From Agarophyton chilense (Eukaryota; Rhodophyta; Florideophyceae; Gracilariales; Gracilariaceae), in the NCBI GenBank assembly GCA_030374765.1, contig JARGXX010000109.1:744001-808000 (forward strand): a stretch of DNA of 64,000 nt, given 5' to 3'. Below, one piece after another: positions 13,150-23,694 of the stretch. The translations under genes were made by a program, and so were the position numbers. The first letter of the stretch is position 1; each line of letters starts with the position of its first letter. Below the pieces are notes generated by a model. The model worked only from the letters and a program-made list of their open reading frames with translations, did no database searches and was not told where the DNA came from.

Positions 13150-13575
13150 GTTCCACTCATTTCTATATTCTATTTCAAAGTCTGGACTAAGAAGAAGAGA
13201 ACAAGTAATCGGATATATAATCTTGAAGTAGTGTACACTAGCAGAATTGTCGTGAGAAGAGTTGTGCTTCGATGAACGGGGCTCAGAGAACCCTGTTTCG
13301 GTGGAAAGCGGGTCTGGCATGTTGGTGTTTGAAATGACACTTTACTTTTTCGGACAGTATATATGTTGAACGCTTACTTGTGCATCATACCCATATATTT
13401 CGTCGCCACAGGTTGTGGTTGGGTGTTTAGGCGCAAAGCGCGATACGTATAGGTTATCGCCGGGCTTCGAGGAAAAATTTCGAGCTCGAGGGATTAGATG
13501 TTTTGCCGAAGGCAACACCGGGGGTAAAAAGGTTAACAGTCCCGAAAGACTCGAAATTTCGACGAGTACCAAGAA
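13150..13575 (-). repeat. leader-like module, copy 1 (inverted relative to 62737-63213)
   Basis: On the minus strand two blocks match the plus strand near the right edge of the window: 13571-13385 against 62737-62930, and 13230-13150 against 63135-63213. The second block contains a pyrimidine run ending in CAG, followed by a conserved ATG whose frame begins MS-x-TEV in both places. The intervening part is unrelated. The same module is duplicated in unit B. Confidence 0.75.
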
Positions 13576-13971
13576 GACAACCCGTTTATTCCTTGGTGCC
13601 GAGGAAAGCAGAATCATATTTTGCGAGAAATGTACAGGCCCAACCGGCAAACTTCAATGTGGATCAGTTCGGCCCGGCATTTTTACTACTATTCGCGCCA
13701 CCTGCGGCCAAACATCGTAATTCGCCCCCAAGGAAGTATCGCATGCGAGAAGGATGAGCACGAGGGCCTCCAAAAGGCCTCCAAGCGAGCCTTATAGATT
13801 TGATCAACTGTTCTACGACCAACATACGCCGTATAAGGTCTAATAACAACAAGGACACTTTTTATAAATCTGTAGCTTTACTTCATTTTCGATACCCAAA
13901 GTACGCCGCCAAGACCACGATTCTGCAAATTATGCGTTTCGCCTCATTCTGTTCGTCTGCATCTATCCTCC

Positions 13972-13978
13972 ATATAAA
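13972..13978 (+). promoter_or_regulatory. TATA-like box of dynamin copy A
   Basis: ATATAAA about 140 bp upstream of the dynamin ATG, followed by a C-rich pyrimidine stretch (13983-14012) typical of an initiator or leader region. Position and motif only; no start site is proven. Confidence 0.4.
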
Positions 13979-14117
13979 CTGTTCTCCTCCCCCCGCTCCA
14001 CCCCCCCCACCTCTAACGCAACAGGAAATCCTCTCACACTCAACATACCATCACATTATCAGCGACGATCCTACTAGCAGCATCCCAAACCTAGTGTAAC
14101 ACATTCCAAAGCCAATC

Positions 14118-16136
14118 ATGGGAACCACTCCAATTTCTGAAACCATAGATGATGTCTTCGAACGTCGTCTCGGCAAGAAGCTGTCCCTTATCGAAGAGCT
14201 CCGAACTGATCTTGGAAACGAAGGTATCCAGTGCCCGGGGGTACTCGTGGTCGGCGCCCAATCAGCCGGCAAGTCTTCTGTGCTGGAAAGACTCACCTCA
14301 ATTCGCTTCCCGCGAGCTGAAAACACCTGCACAAGAGTCCCTACCATCGTGCAACTTCAAACAGACCCGCACATAGCAACGGCTACAGCTTTAATTTCGA
14401 CGAATGCCGATTTTTCGGAAGCGAAAAAGTGCACGGATATGAAATCTCTAGAGGAAGCCATTTTGGATTTTTCCTCTTCTATTACTGGAAACGGTACTCC
14501 TATTGCTGATTTGCCTATTCACATTCGCTACACAAGGAAAAAAGGCCCTGTAATGACCTTGATTGACTTGCCGGGCATCACGCATGTCGATGTGGATGGC
14601 CATGAAAATTTCGATATTCATGAGGTAACTTCATCAATGGTGAACAAGTATGTCATGAATGAGAACATGGTTGTGTTGGTCGTCATTCCAGCGAACGATG
14701 ACTTTGGAAACGCAGAAGCACTTCGTATTGCTCAATCACACGACAAGGACGGAGAACGAACCATTGGTGTAGTGTCAAAGTGTGATCTCGTACCGCCTAA
14801 CTCTGATATCCTGGAGAAGATCCGCATGAGTCGACCGAGCGACGTAAAACTCGCCCTGGGCTTCATTGCAGTGCGAAACAAAAGCATCGGAGAAGACGAA
14901 AAGGACATTGAAAATATCGAATCGAAGCTCTTCGCTACACATGATTTACTGAAGCATTTAAAGGATGACGAAAGAGGATACTCAGCGCTAACAAAGAAAA
15001 TTGTTGACCTTCAAAATGAACGCGTGGATGGATTCATACCGAAGGCAATGGGATTAGTTCAGAAGCGGATTAGAGCCTTACAAATGGAGAGACGGAAGTT
15101 TGGACATAGTCCGAATACTGCTGCTGAGAAGCGAATGGTTTTGACAGGGCTGCTGTGTGAAGTCCAAGAGCGCATTGGTAGCTTGATTCGAGCAGTGAAC
15201 ATTCCAGAAAAGAAGCTGAACGTATCAGCTCGATCCATGGAGTTTTGCCAAACATTTTCTCGTTCCATTACAGAACAATTGCCTAACGTTCTGAGCCAGG
15301 AATTTGAGGACGAATTACATGGTTACGTTGAAGAATCCACTGGGTACGCATTACCAAATTTTGTCAGCGATTCTGTTTTCCGGAAAGTGATTTGCGGAAT
15401 GCTGTTGGATACTTTGGTTCAGGATCAAACGGAGATCTTAATTTGCGATGTTGAGGACTACATGAAAGAAGCCTACCAAATCGTAATCAGCAGCACAGAC
15501 GTCTGTAAGAAATATGAAAAGCTTGGATCTAGAGTTTCTCAAGAAATCTCGAGACTTATTGAGGATGCTGCTGAAAGTACCAGAGTTGCCACCGGTGCAC
15601 TTATTTCTGCTGAACTGAGTCAGATTTTTACCCAGAATCCGACATACATTCAAACTCTTACGGAGGTCAGAGCCAATGTTGTTGCATTGACCTCAGTCTC
15701 ATGCATGCAAACCGTTGTTGAAAAAATAGGCAACGGAGGGCAAACACTGAGTTTCATTGATGAAATTGAGAAAAATGCGAAAAACTGTGAAATCGACGAA
15801 ACTTTCCTGGAAAAATGGCGTGTTGTACTGCAATCAATTGACAAATCATCAGAAAGAGCCATGAAACTTTCAATATTTGATTTACAAATTTCAATTCATT
15901 GCTATCTGGATGTTATGTTGAAGCGTCTATTCGACCTTGTTCCCATGGTTGTACGGGACAAGCTCATATATCGTGTTCATGAAGGTTTTCACCGCAAAGT
16001 TCAAGAAATGTTTGATGTTGATGACGCCCTGAGCACAATCATGGAAGAAAAACAGTCTGTCAAGGAAAAAAGGATTACCATAGAGGATCGCCTGAAATTG
16101 ATGAAATCTTCTCTAAGAAAACTAAGGGCATTTTAG
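14118..16136 (+). CDS. dynamin-related large GTPase, copy A
   Basis: Intronless 672-residue frame from ATG 14118 to TAG. The N-terminal GTPase domain shows G1 GAQSAGKSS (residues 46-54), a TCTRVPT switch region with the G2 Thr (about 70-76), G3 DLPG (150-153) and G4 SKCD (220-223). The middle is helical as in the dynamin stalk, and residues about 580-670 resemble the GTPase effector domain, ending in basic helices. There is no PH or proline-rich domain, so it resembles short Mx/DRP-type dynamins that self-assemble and remodel membranes. The target membrane cannot be told. The paralogue at 40757-42775 differs at five residues: F118I, I440T, E535K, Q542R and S545N. A TATA-like box lies 140 bp upstream and AATAAA 49 bp past the stop, so the gene looks intact. 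Confidence 0.93.
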   Translation: MGTTPISETIDDVFERRLGKKLSLIEELRTDLGNEGIQCPGVLVVGAQSAGKSSVLERLTSIRFPRAENTCTRVPTIVQLQTDPHIATATALISTNADFSEAKKCTDMKSLEEAILDFSSSITGNGTPIADLPIHIRYTRKKGPVMTLIDLPGITHVDVDGHENFDIHEVTSSMVNKYVMNENMVVLVVIPANDDFGNAEALRIAQSHDKDGERTIGVVSKCDLVPPNSDILEKIRMSRPSDVKLALGFIAVRNKSIGEDEKDIENIESKLFATHDLLKHLKDDERGYSALTKKIVDLQNERVDGFIPKAMGLVQKRIRALQMERRKFGHSPNTAAEKRMVLTGLLCEVQERIGSLIRAVNIPEKKLNVSARSMEFCQTFSRSITEQLPNVLSQEFEDELHGYVEESTGYALPNFVSDSVFRKVICGMLLDTLVQDQTEILICDVEDYMKEAYQIVISSTDVCKKYEKLGSRVSQEISRLIEDAAESTRVATGALISAELSQIFTQNPTYIQTLTEVRANVVALTSVSCMQTVVEKIGNGGQTLSFIDEIEKNAKNCEIDETFLEKWRVVLQSIDKSSERAMKLSIFDLQISIHCYLDVMLKRLFDLVPMVVRDKLIYRVHEGFHRKVQEMFDVDDALSTIMEEKQSVKEKRITIEDRLKLMKSSLRKLRAF

Positions 16137-16184
16137 TTTCTATTGAACGACGATGATATTCAACATCCCTTCTAGTACGATAGA

Positions 16185-16190
16185 AATAAA
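16185..16190 (+). terminator. poly(A) signal of dynamin copy A
   Basis: AATAAA 49 bp after the stop codon; the same hexamer is present after copy B. Confidence 0.5.
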
Positions 16191-17181
16191 GGAAGAAAGA
16201 GACATCTTTCCAAAGAAAACGTTGCGTTTTGCTCATGAGAACATTATTAGCAGACAATGTAGCAGAGTGACATATAATCACACGTACTGCAAAAGCGGAA
16301 CCAAAAGAAGTGCTCAAAGCCTCAATGAAAATGATACTCAGATTTTCACGACGGGCGGCAAACGTAGCGCAAATGTCTAAAAATGCACGGTTTCTTCAAG
16401 GTGTTTTGTTTTGTTTTCGAGATCGACCGGGTTGTCAGTTTATAGTCCTGATAAAGTGCAATTCGAGTCGGGATGCTTACTTGATCAACTCTAGCGCGAA
16501 TATAGCACCCAAAGCTCGGTCATCTTCATTACGGCCTCACAAGGTCTTCTTTGGAATTTTAGTGCACGTTAACCACGTCCATCACAAGCTTTGCCACAGC
16601 TTCCGCACAACACTCAGCACTTTCTAACATTAGGCAACGAGTCTCCATTACTTGTTGAGCAAGAATTTTGCGCCTGTTCTTTTTCACGTTACTCATACTA
16701 GCTTTACCACTTGGACTAAAGCGAGCGTTGGTGTAGCCGTGACTGGCCTTACGTCACGTCATAGCTAGATCTCATCCGTGCCACTCTGTTTCCAGTACCT
16801 CACCTATTTTTAAATCAGCCGTGGACCTCTTCAAGGACGTCATCACCTGATCATCCCACAGAGCAGTTTGTGGTTACTCGCCATTTTTCTTCATTAAAGA
16901 CTCTCTAATTTTACCAACCTTTAGCCGTCTCCCCCCGACTTGTGGGCGCTGTTACCTCCCGCGGATCAACTAGTCCAAATCTTTAAACCGATCTTGGACA
17001 TATTTGGGTTAGAAGCCTCCTAGGTGGTTAGACAGATACAGGAGTACGCACTGGGGATCTGGGAAGGAACTGTCATGATCATTGTTAAATGATCTACCAT
17101 GTTTTTTTAATCCAAACCCTGCGTAGGGATTGTTATCTCCGGAGACAACGAAATATTAACGCCTCTGCGATTGGTCGACTG

Positions 17182-18724
17182 ATTTGTAAACATATCAGTT
17201 CAAATTTAGTCAGGGGACACAACGCGGGTGGCTACCACACAAGGGGACACAAGTAGTAGATTTGCTCTAGAGAGTACCAGACCAGGATAGGGCAAAGAAA
17301 AGAAGTCAAAGGAAGTTGACAGAAAGAAGCAGTGTACTGGATAGAGAGTGCCAGTGATAAAATGACCGATATATACGTGCCAGGCAGAGGCGAACATATA
17401 AAAATGTGATCTCATAAATGGAATGTGTAGAGGCCTATATCACGATTTAAAGACTGAATGTATATAGCGCAAACGTTTTAGTAAATATTATTTTTCTTCT
17501 TTCTAACTCCGGCACGATGACGAGAACTTCTATGACGAACTTGGAGATCGTGGGCTTTAAGGAACTTGATATCGCATACACGGCACCAGACGTCAGTGCC
17601 TTTTTTTAAGCGCGTCGTAGTGCGTTTTGGTGCTTACGACCGCCCTGGTGTACCTTTAATTGGCGCTGGCTCTGCACGTTGATGCTGCAAACGAGAAAAT
17701 GCTTCAGGGAGAGTTTACGAGATAGAGAACGGGGGGTGACGCTTCTCACGATGAGTAACGGCTTGTGGGATGTGGCGGGCGCACTAGTTGGTTAGGGATT
17801 CGGTAGATTGTGGAGAGTCAGGGAGGTATGTGGCTTCATTGGTGACGCTGACGGCTTCTACTTCCGAACTGGAACTTCGCACAGTTGAATATCCGCTCGA
17901 AGAAATTGAAGACGTTGGAACTATGTGCAAGACAGACAAAATTCAGTACTTCCAGACAATACAAAAACAGCTGTGAAAGTCACTTACTCTTGAACGGATG
18001 CCAAATTGCCATACATTGTGAGCTCTGCGCCGTATTAGGCGGTTCTATTAACCACAGGAGGTGCTAAACAGTCCCACGGGAGTGACAGGTTCGCATAAAC
18101 TGTTGGCGCAGTCGCGGCAGAAAGCGGGCCCAACTCCCAAGTAAAGAAAGAAAAGGAAAAGAGTTGATGGCAAGAGAAGCACAGACTGTGATAAGAGATA
18201 GTTTTGGTGCAAAAGGAGTAGGGAAGAGGGAGGGTGAGCTGCTTTTGTCGAGCTGAATTGACCAGAGTTGGTCAAAGGCGACCGAGGTCGGCCTTATACA
18301 GACAATTTGGAGGAAGGCCAGCGCGAGAATTCGTGCGGCTTCCGGTCCGGTACCGGCCAGCCTGTCCTGATTGCACGCCTTACTCGGCGCAGAACGCCTT
18401 TGCGTTTTGTACTGAATTTGTGGCTTTAAAAAAATCTTCGTTCTACAGCGTTACGTCCAAAAAATAGCTTCATTCGTATATTAGTTGAGTGAAACTGTAG
18501 GAATGATGCGCGTCGCTTACGTTCATATACACAAAGCGGTACCCATTTTGTTCGTGCGTTTTACAAGCCTGACATACCCCTGCACTCCGAGATCGCTACG
18601 CCGGGCGATCAACAGTTTAGTGCAATAAAAATGAGTGCTCTCTGTGTTTCCAGTCAAGCATAAAAGGCGCAGCCATACGGTTTTCGCGAGGGAGGTAACT
18701 GATTTTGAAAGCTTCAGTGTAACG
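17182..18724. other. single-copy spacer, no gene seen
   Basis: Not shared with unit B. It contains purine-rich runs (for example 18205-18230) and short unsupported frames only. A 3' LTR for the gypsy-2 element would be expected here, but I found no matching partner. Confidence 0.4.
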
Positions 18725-20215
18725 CTATGAAAAAGAGTTTGTTTGCTCCACATAGAGCTCAGAATCGAGTAGATTTACATACTGTCCCACTACGTGGTTG
18801 TACAGAAACGTTATAAATCGGGTATCTACACTATTTTTGATGCCAAAATAGACACTTTGAGCCATCATGCCAGACAAATAGCTACAATGACCGCCGAAAA
18901 ACGGTCTATATATGTTGAACAAAGCAAGGAAGAGGTGATAAAGGTTCCACACGACTTTTTCCAATTGAGGCTTTGTAAGGTGCAAAGGGGCCATCCATTG
19001 AGATAAAGAAGATCCAGCGACGATATTACCGCTTAGAATAAAACTTGACGTGATTCTGTCATAGTTAACGCGAACTGGAAGCAGAATGACATCTCTGCCC
19101 TTCGACGTCACATCGAGAAGTTCTCCTGGGCATTCTTCGCCCATAGTCATGGTAGCGTACTGCAGAGATTCGGGTCTTCTCGTATAAGCCCTTAGTCGTC
19201 GGGCGTGTACACCCTGTCGAGTGTATTTCTGATGCGGTTAGACCAGCACATATCGAGTGTGCATTGCTTTCGCTATTCTACATGGATCGTAGAACTTGGA
19301 TTGAAACGGGGGCAACTTAACGTTTGGGTTTAGAGCTTTTCCATGTATCACCAATACTTTATCTCCAACCTTGAACCGATGGTTGTACTTTGTATCGTCT
19401 CGACGTCGGGGCTGCTCTACAATCCTCGTGGCACGACCGATGGTCCCCGCCACGATCTCTTGTTCGCGGTTATCCAGCGTAGGGCTCTGAATGAGAGAAG
19501 AAGGGTCTTGTGTATGCATTCTTGGTGGTGTGCTATATAGTAGCTCGACTGGTGACTTTCCTCCCGCCATACGGCGACGTTGGTACCCAAATAGGACACC
19601 ATCTAGAACCTCATCGCAATACTTTTTCTTATCAAATCCTGTCTCACCGATCGCATTTTTCATTGTTCGCACCATTCGTTCGGCCCTGTCGTTGGACATT
19701 GGTGCATATGCCAGTACAGGCCTTAGAGAGATCCCTTTCTGGTCCATGAAATTCTTGACAGTCTCAGCTTTGAAAGAGGTAAAATTGTCACAGACCAGGG
19801 TAAAAGGGGGCCCGAATGGCCCAACTATTTGGGATTTAACGAAGTTTAGCACGATTGCAGCAGTCTGGGACTCAGTGGCCAGGGCGATATGCCATTCTGT
19901 CAGGTGTTCAACCCCGATTAGCCCGAAACGGTTTCCTTGCTTTGTGGGCGGCAGCGGACCCGCAAAATCTATTTGGAAGGTGCGAAATAGGTTTATCAAA
20001 GGGGCGCGCTGGTCGGAACGGTAGCCTATCAAAGGTGTCATGTTCTGACAGCCCTCACAACTTCGAACGTATGCAACTATGTCGGTGAACATCTGTGGCC
20101 ACCCAAACCTGTCATGTATGAAATTATTTGTAGATTCAACGCTGCAGTGTCCTACGTCATCGTGAAATGACCTTAAAGTCTTTGGGCGTATTTCTATTGA
20201 TGGAATTGAATTAGG
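18725..20215 (-). pseudogene. gypsy-2 integrase with unusual C-terminal extension
   Basis: The zinc-binding region shows CEGC, and the core has all three catalytic blocks: FQIDFAG, LVCDNF and the Glu in NDRAERMVR. The C-terminal beta domain (VGDKVLVIHGKALNP) ends in an HARRLRAYTRRPE segment. A TAA at 19238 interrupts the frame just before that segment, but the same frame stays open to 18725 and adds about 140 residues with no chromodomain, including a hydrophobic stretch (LYHLFLALFNIYRPFF). The extension may be read-through of flanking DNA or a lineage-specific domain; I cannot tell which. Confidence 0.72.
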
Positions 20216-22725
20216 CCTTCTTTTGTGCGTCGAAATAGCTTTGACTCCAAAACGAGAAAATTTTTGGCGTTTCTCTTAATTGCCGCTCGGATATTTGGAT
20301 CAGTAGCACCCACTGACATATTACTGAGGTAGCGGCCGATGTCCAAACAGAAAGGACCTAGATAGTCGAACGGTGTCATTTCGAATCCGTCCTCGGCGTA
20401 ATGTATGTCCAAAGGATTCAAGGCTTTTCTGCTCGCAAATCTAGAGAGGTAGTCCGCTGCCGCGTTCCCTTTTCCAGGCCTATAGAAAATCTCGAATTCA
20501 CACTCAGCAAGAAGGTCGAGCCATCGAGCCAGTCCGCCATAAATGTCTTTCTTCTTAAATGCATAGCTGAGAGCTTGGTGGTCCGTCACGAGTAAAACTG
20601 GCTTTGCCCCTAGCGAATATAAACGAAACTTTTTCAGTGCGAACACAACTGCTAATGCTTCTTTCTCACACACCGGGTAGTTTCCTTCCGATACGTTCAT
20701 GGTTCGGCTGGCGAATTGAACAGGGTGGAACATATCATGTTCCCTCTTCAATGCTAACACGGCTTCAAGGGCCAGAGATGATGCATCCGTTTCAACGCGG
20801 AAAGGGGAGCTGAATTCTGGAAAGGCGAGAACCGGGAGTGACCCGAGTTTTCTTTTTTGTTATTGGAAGGCCGTCATCATCTCCGAGGTGAAAGACAACT
20901 TCCGCTTTCCAGAGGTCCCTGCGTGAAGAGGAGCCGACGTGTTTGCAAAATCTTTGATGAATCGACGGTAATAACTTGCCAACCCAAGAAAACTACGAAG
21001 CTCGGTAGCGTTCGTCGACACTGGTCCTTCCTGGATCAGCGATACATTTTTCATTTCAACGGATGCTCCGTTAGAGTCGATCATGTGGTCTAGAAGGGAA
21101 AGGCGGGGTTGAGCAAAATCGCACTTTGAGATCTTTAGTTTTAATCCAGGGTCGGAAATGATTTGGATATCTTTCTCTACGTGTCTCAGGTGCTCTTCCA
21201 TCGACCTTGAGAAGATGACCACGTCGTCTATATCGATGCGCGCGATCGAAATTTTTCGCAGAATAGAGTCCATCATTCGCTGAAAGGTCGCTGGAGCATT
21301 CATCAGTCCAAAAGGCATGACTTCAAATTGGAAAGTTCCCTGGCGACAGATAAAAGTTATCATCTCCTCACACCTGGCAGCCATTTGGATCTGCCAGTAT
21401 CCGGAGAAGAGATCAAGAGTAGTGAAAAAGCTACAACCACCCAAATCGTCAAATATCTGATCCATGTGCGGGAGTGGCCAACGGTCGGGCTTCATGATAG
21501 TATTTAAAGCACGGTAGTCTACAGAGAACCTAGGATTTCCATATTTTTTCGTGGCTATTACGACTGGGAATGACCAAGCCGAAGAGAAAGGGCGGATGAT
21601 CCCGGCTTTTAGCATGCGGTCTACTTCTTTTCGAAGTACTTCGTTGTATTTTGGTGGCAATCTTCGAACGCGGGAACTGATTGGTCTGTCCACTTTCAAA
21701 TCAAATTCATGCATAACTGGTACGTCGGCTGGACGTAGATCGTGCAACGAACAGGCAATAACTTGTGCGCTTATAATAATGTCGGCAAATCTCTGTTGCG
21801 ATATTTCGGTTAGGTGGTCTAGTCTTGGAAATAAGTTGTCCTGCCATTCCTGGGAGACGGAATTAACGCTCTGCAATGAATCGACACTGTGATTTTTGGT
21901 TTCTGTAGTCGTTGCAAGTGGACGGCATACTCCAATACGGCGGCGCTCTGAGAGGTGTAGGACGGCTTGACAGTCCTGATGCGATATTGAGTTCCTGTGG
22001 TAATTCGTTGGATTCTGGAGTACGTCCTCCTCTCGTTCTGATTGATTATGTATTCTATTGTCATCATGAGCTTGATGCTCGGGATCTTCAGGTGACGTCT
22101 TGAAGATGACACCCGGTGGTGGCTGGACTGTGTACTCATCGCGAGAGAGATGATTTTCGAATCCGAGAACAAAATCTCCATCATTGTCTCCGTTGAGGGC
22201 TCCAGTGCGCCCAAACGGTAGGCGAGACGAATCTAAACGGGAATGGTAGTCACGCTGCCTTATTCTAACTCGGATGTCAAAATATTCGTTTGAGGCGTCT
22301 CTACGTTGCACCGGGAGAACAACTATTTCGTCCATTATCGGCACAATGAGAACTGGGTCACGTAAGAAAGTTGAATTATTTTCCGTTTCCATCTCGATAT
22401 TTTCTTCTTCATCTTCCACTTCATCTTCTTCTTCCTGTTCTACATTATCCTGGTCTTTATGTTCATTTCCATCTTCGGGTGGCTGCAAGCTTGTGTCGGT
22501 TGGGACACTTTGGAAGGACGAAGGGCTGGGGCCAATTTCTGCAGTTTCTGACACTGGGGTATCAGGGTTGGCCTGTTCGATGGCAATGTCTTCAAAACGT
22601 GGCTGGTGTTCTGGAAACGTTCTAACATTTGGAGCTTCCGCTGAACCAATCTCGATTGCAGGTAGTATAGTAGGGCCATCTGGACCGGAGATTTGGACAT
22701 TGTTCGGGTGAGGGTTAACCCCCAT
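20194..22725 (-). pseudogene. gypsy-2 linker, reverse transcriptase and RNase H
   Basis: The frame 22725-20860 begins with a linker of about 280 residues very rich in Glu/Asp, then RT with RFSVDYRALN, GYWQIQ and MPFGLMNAPATFQ. The catalytic YxDD motif reads DIDD: the Tyr position is Asp (codon 21234-21232), an inactivating-looking change. A single in-frame TAA near 20860 separates RT from RNase H (20760-20194), which keeps ETDAS, EKEALAVV and TDHQAL, the D-E-D catalytic set. RT and RNase H are otherwise colinear. Confidence 0.82.
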
Positions 22726-23181
22726 GACCCCAATATGGTCATCAACTCGACCCTGGGCTGTAAAAGTTCTCCAGTGGAACGTCGGACCATTCGAAGCCGG
22801 GGCATGAGATGGATCTTTAGCTAGGTCTCCCTCGATTGTTGGCCCAGGCGCTGTCTCATGCGATTCAGCATCTGCATCGTCACCATCTTCTTCTGAATGA
22901 GGGGGGCGTCCTTGCGTGACGATTTCGCTACCCTTTTCCAGTGCTACTAGGGCAAAATCCGTGTTAAGAATAGACGAACGGTCGATGGCTGAGTTTATAA
23001 GGTTAATGATCTCTCCTTCGTCCGAATCAGACAGGATTACATCTGAATCAGAGATGAATTACATACTGTCCGTGTCAGAAGGTGATGTCTAGGTTTCAAA
23101 ACCATTTCGATCCAAGTCCAGGCCAAGAATAGATGATTTGTTTTCGTACGTCATCGAGACTTCTCGTGCGCGAAGGTCGAT

Positions 23182-23694
23182 TCATGCCTGAAGCTTTTCC
23201 AGTGTCGGACAACCAATGATTACGTCGAATGGTGGCTTTTGAATGACGAGGAATTCTAGCAGAACTGTTGTGTCTTCAAAATTAACGGGCACACTGGTCA
23301 ATATGCCAGTTAAAACGGCTATATTCCCGTCCGCTACTTTGATCTGACGGTCAGTCAGTTTTGGTTCCAGTGACAGTTGTTCTGCAAGTCCTGCTGACAT
23401 GTTGTTAGGGATGGCTCCAGAGTCGAGTAGCGCTTGCATCTTTGTCCCATAAACCCAGAATGGAACCACCTTTAGTCTTCGATCATCACGAGGTATTTCA
23501 GCTGCATTGACTCTTCGGTGAGAAGGTTTCCCAGATATTATACGACGGAGGTCCTTTTTCGCAACTTCGGCATTTCCACGGATGAGCTGGACAAACGTAA
23601 GTCCTGATGAGGCGTTCGCAAATTCCTCCATGACGTTGTACTTTCCTGTTCGTTCTTTTAGCATCGATTTACTCGAAGGTTTTCTAGAGGTCAA
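23182..23694 (-). CDS. gypsy-2 aspartic protease region
   Basis: 170-codon frame with the retropepsin active-site motif LLDSGA, followed by a hydrophobic FDVIIGCPTLEKL segment typical of the flap-to-C-terminal part of retroelement proteases. It slightly overlaps the gag frame end at 23691, so a frameshift may join them. A TGA at 23182 closes the frame, although the following codons continue to resemble the protease-to-RT linker. Confidence 0.7.
   Translation of the reverse strand: MTSRKPSSKSMLKERTGKYNVMEEFANASSGLTFVQLIRGNAEVAKKDLRRIISGKPSHRRVNAAEIPRDDRRLKVVPFWVYGTKMQALLDSGAIPNNMSAGLAEQLSLEPKLTDRQIKVADGNIAVLTGILTSVPVNFEDTTVLLEFLVIQKPPFDVIIGCPTLEKLQA

Larger units (their letters stand above)
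3398..17181 (+). repeat. duplication unit A (direct repeat of 26262-43826)
   Basis: Sequence from the YLGH motif of the gypsy-D RT to the GGTCGACTG at 17173-17181 reappears in the same order and orientation at 26262-43826. Differences between units are a copia insertion and a probable solo LTR in unit B, and 9243-10568, which is present only here. By eye, 3398-9242 and the last 190 bp differ from B by several per cent, while about 10.58-16.99 kb is almost identical. Confidence 0.85.
10569..17181 (+). repeat. near-identical dynamin block, copy A
   Basis: 6.6-kb block repeated at 37206-43826 in direct orientation. The coordinate offset is 26636 through 13.8 kb, 26639 across the dynamin gene and 26645 at the right end, so only a few small indels exist. 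Differences concentrate near 13.47-13.67 kb, 15.72-15.83 kb and the final 190 bp. Confidence 0.95.

Noticed and set aside
13410-13650. Apparent conserved peptide (SKPGDNLYVSRFAPKHPTT) shared with 62.8 kb
   Set aside because: A 5-bp indel shifts the frame between the copies upstream and both strands are open, so DNA-level repetition is the simpler explanation.
19491-20024. 177-codon plus frame
   Set aside because: Antisense shadow of the gypsy-2 integrase, which has all catalytic motifs on the minus strand.
21551-22711. Plus frames of 113 and 145 codons
   Set aside because: Shadows of the gypsy-2 RT and its acidic linker on the minus strand.
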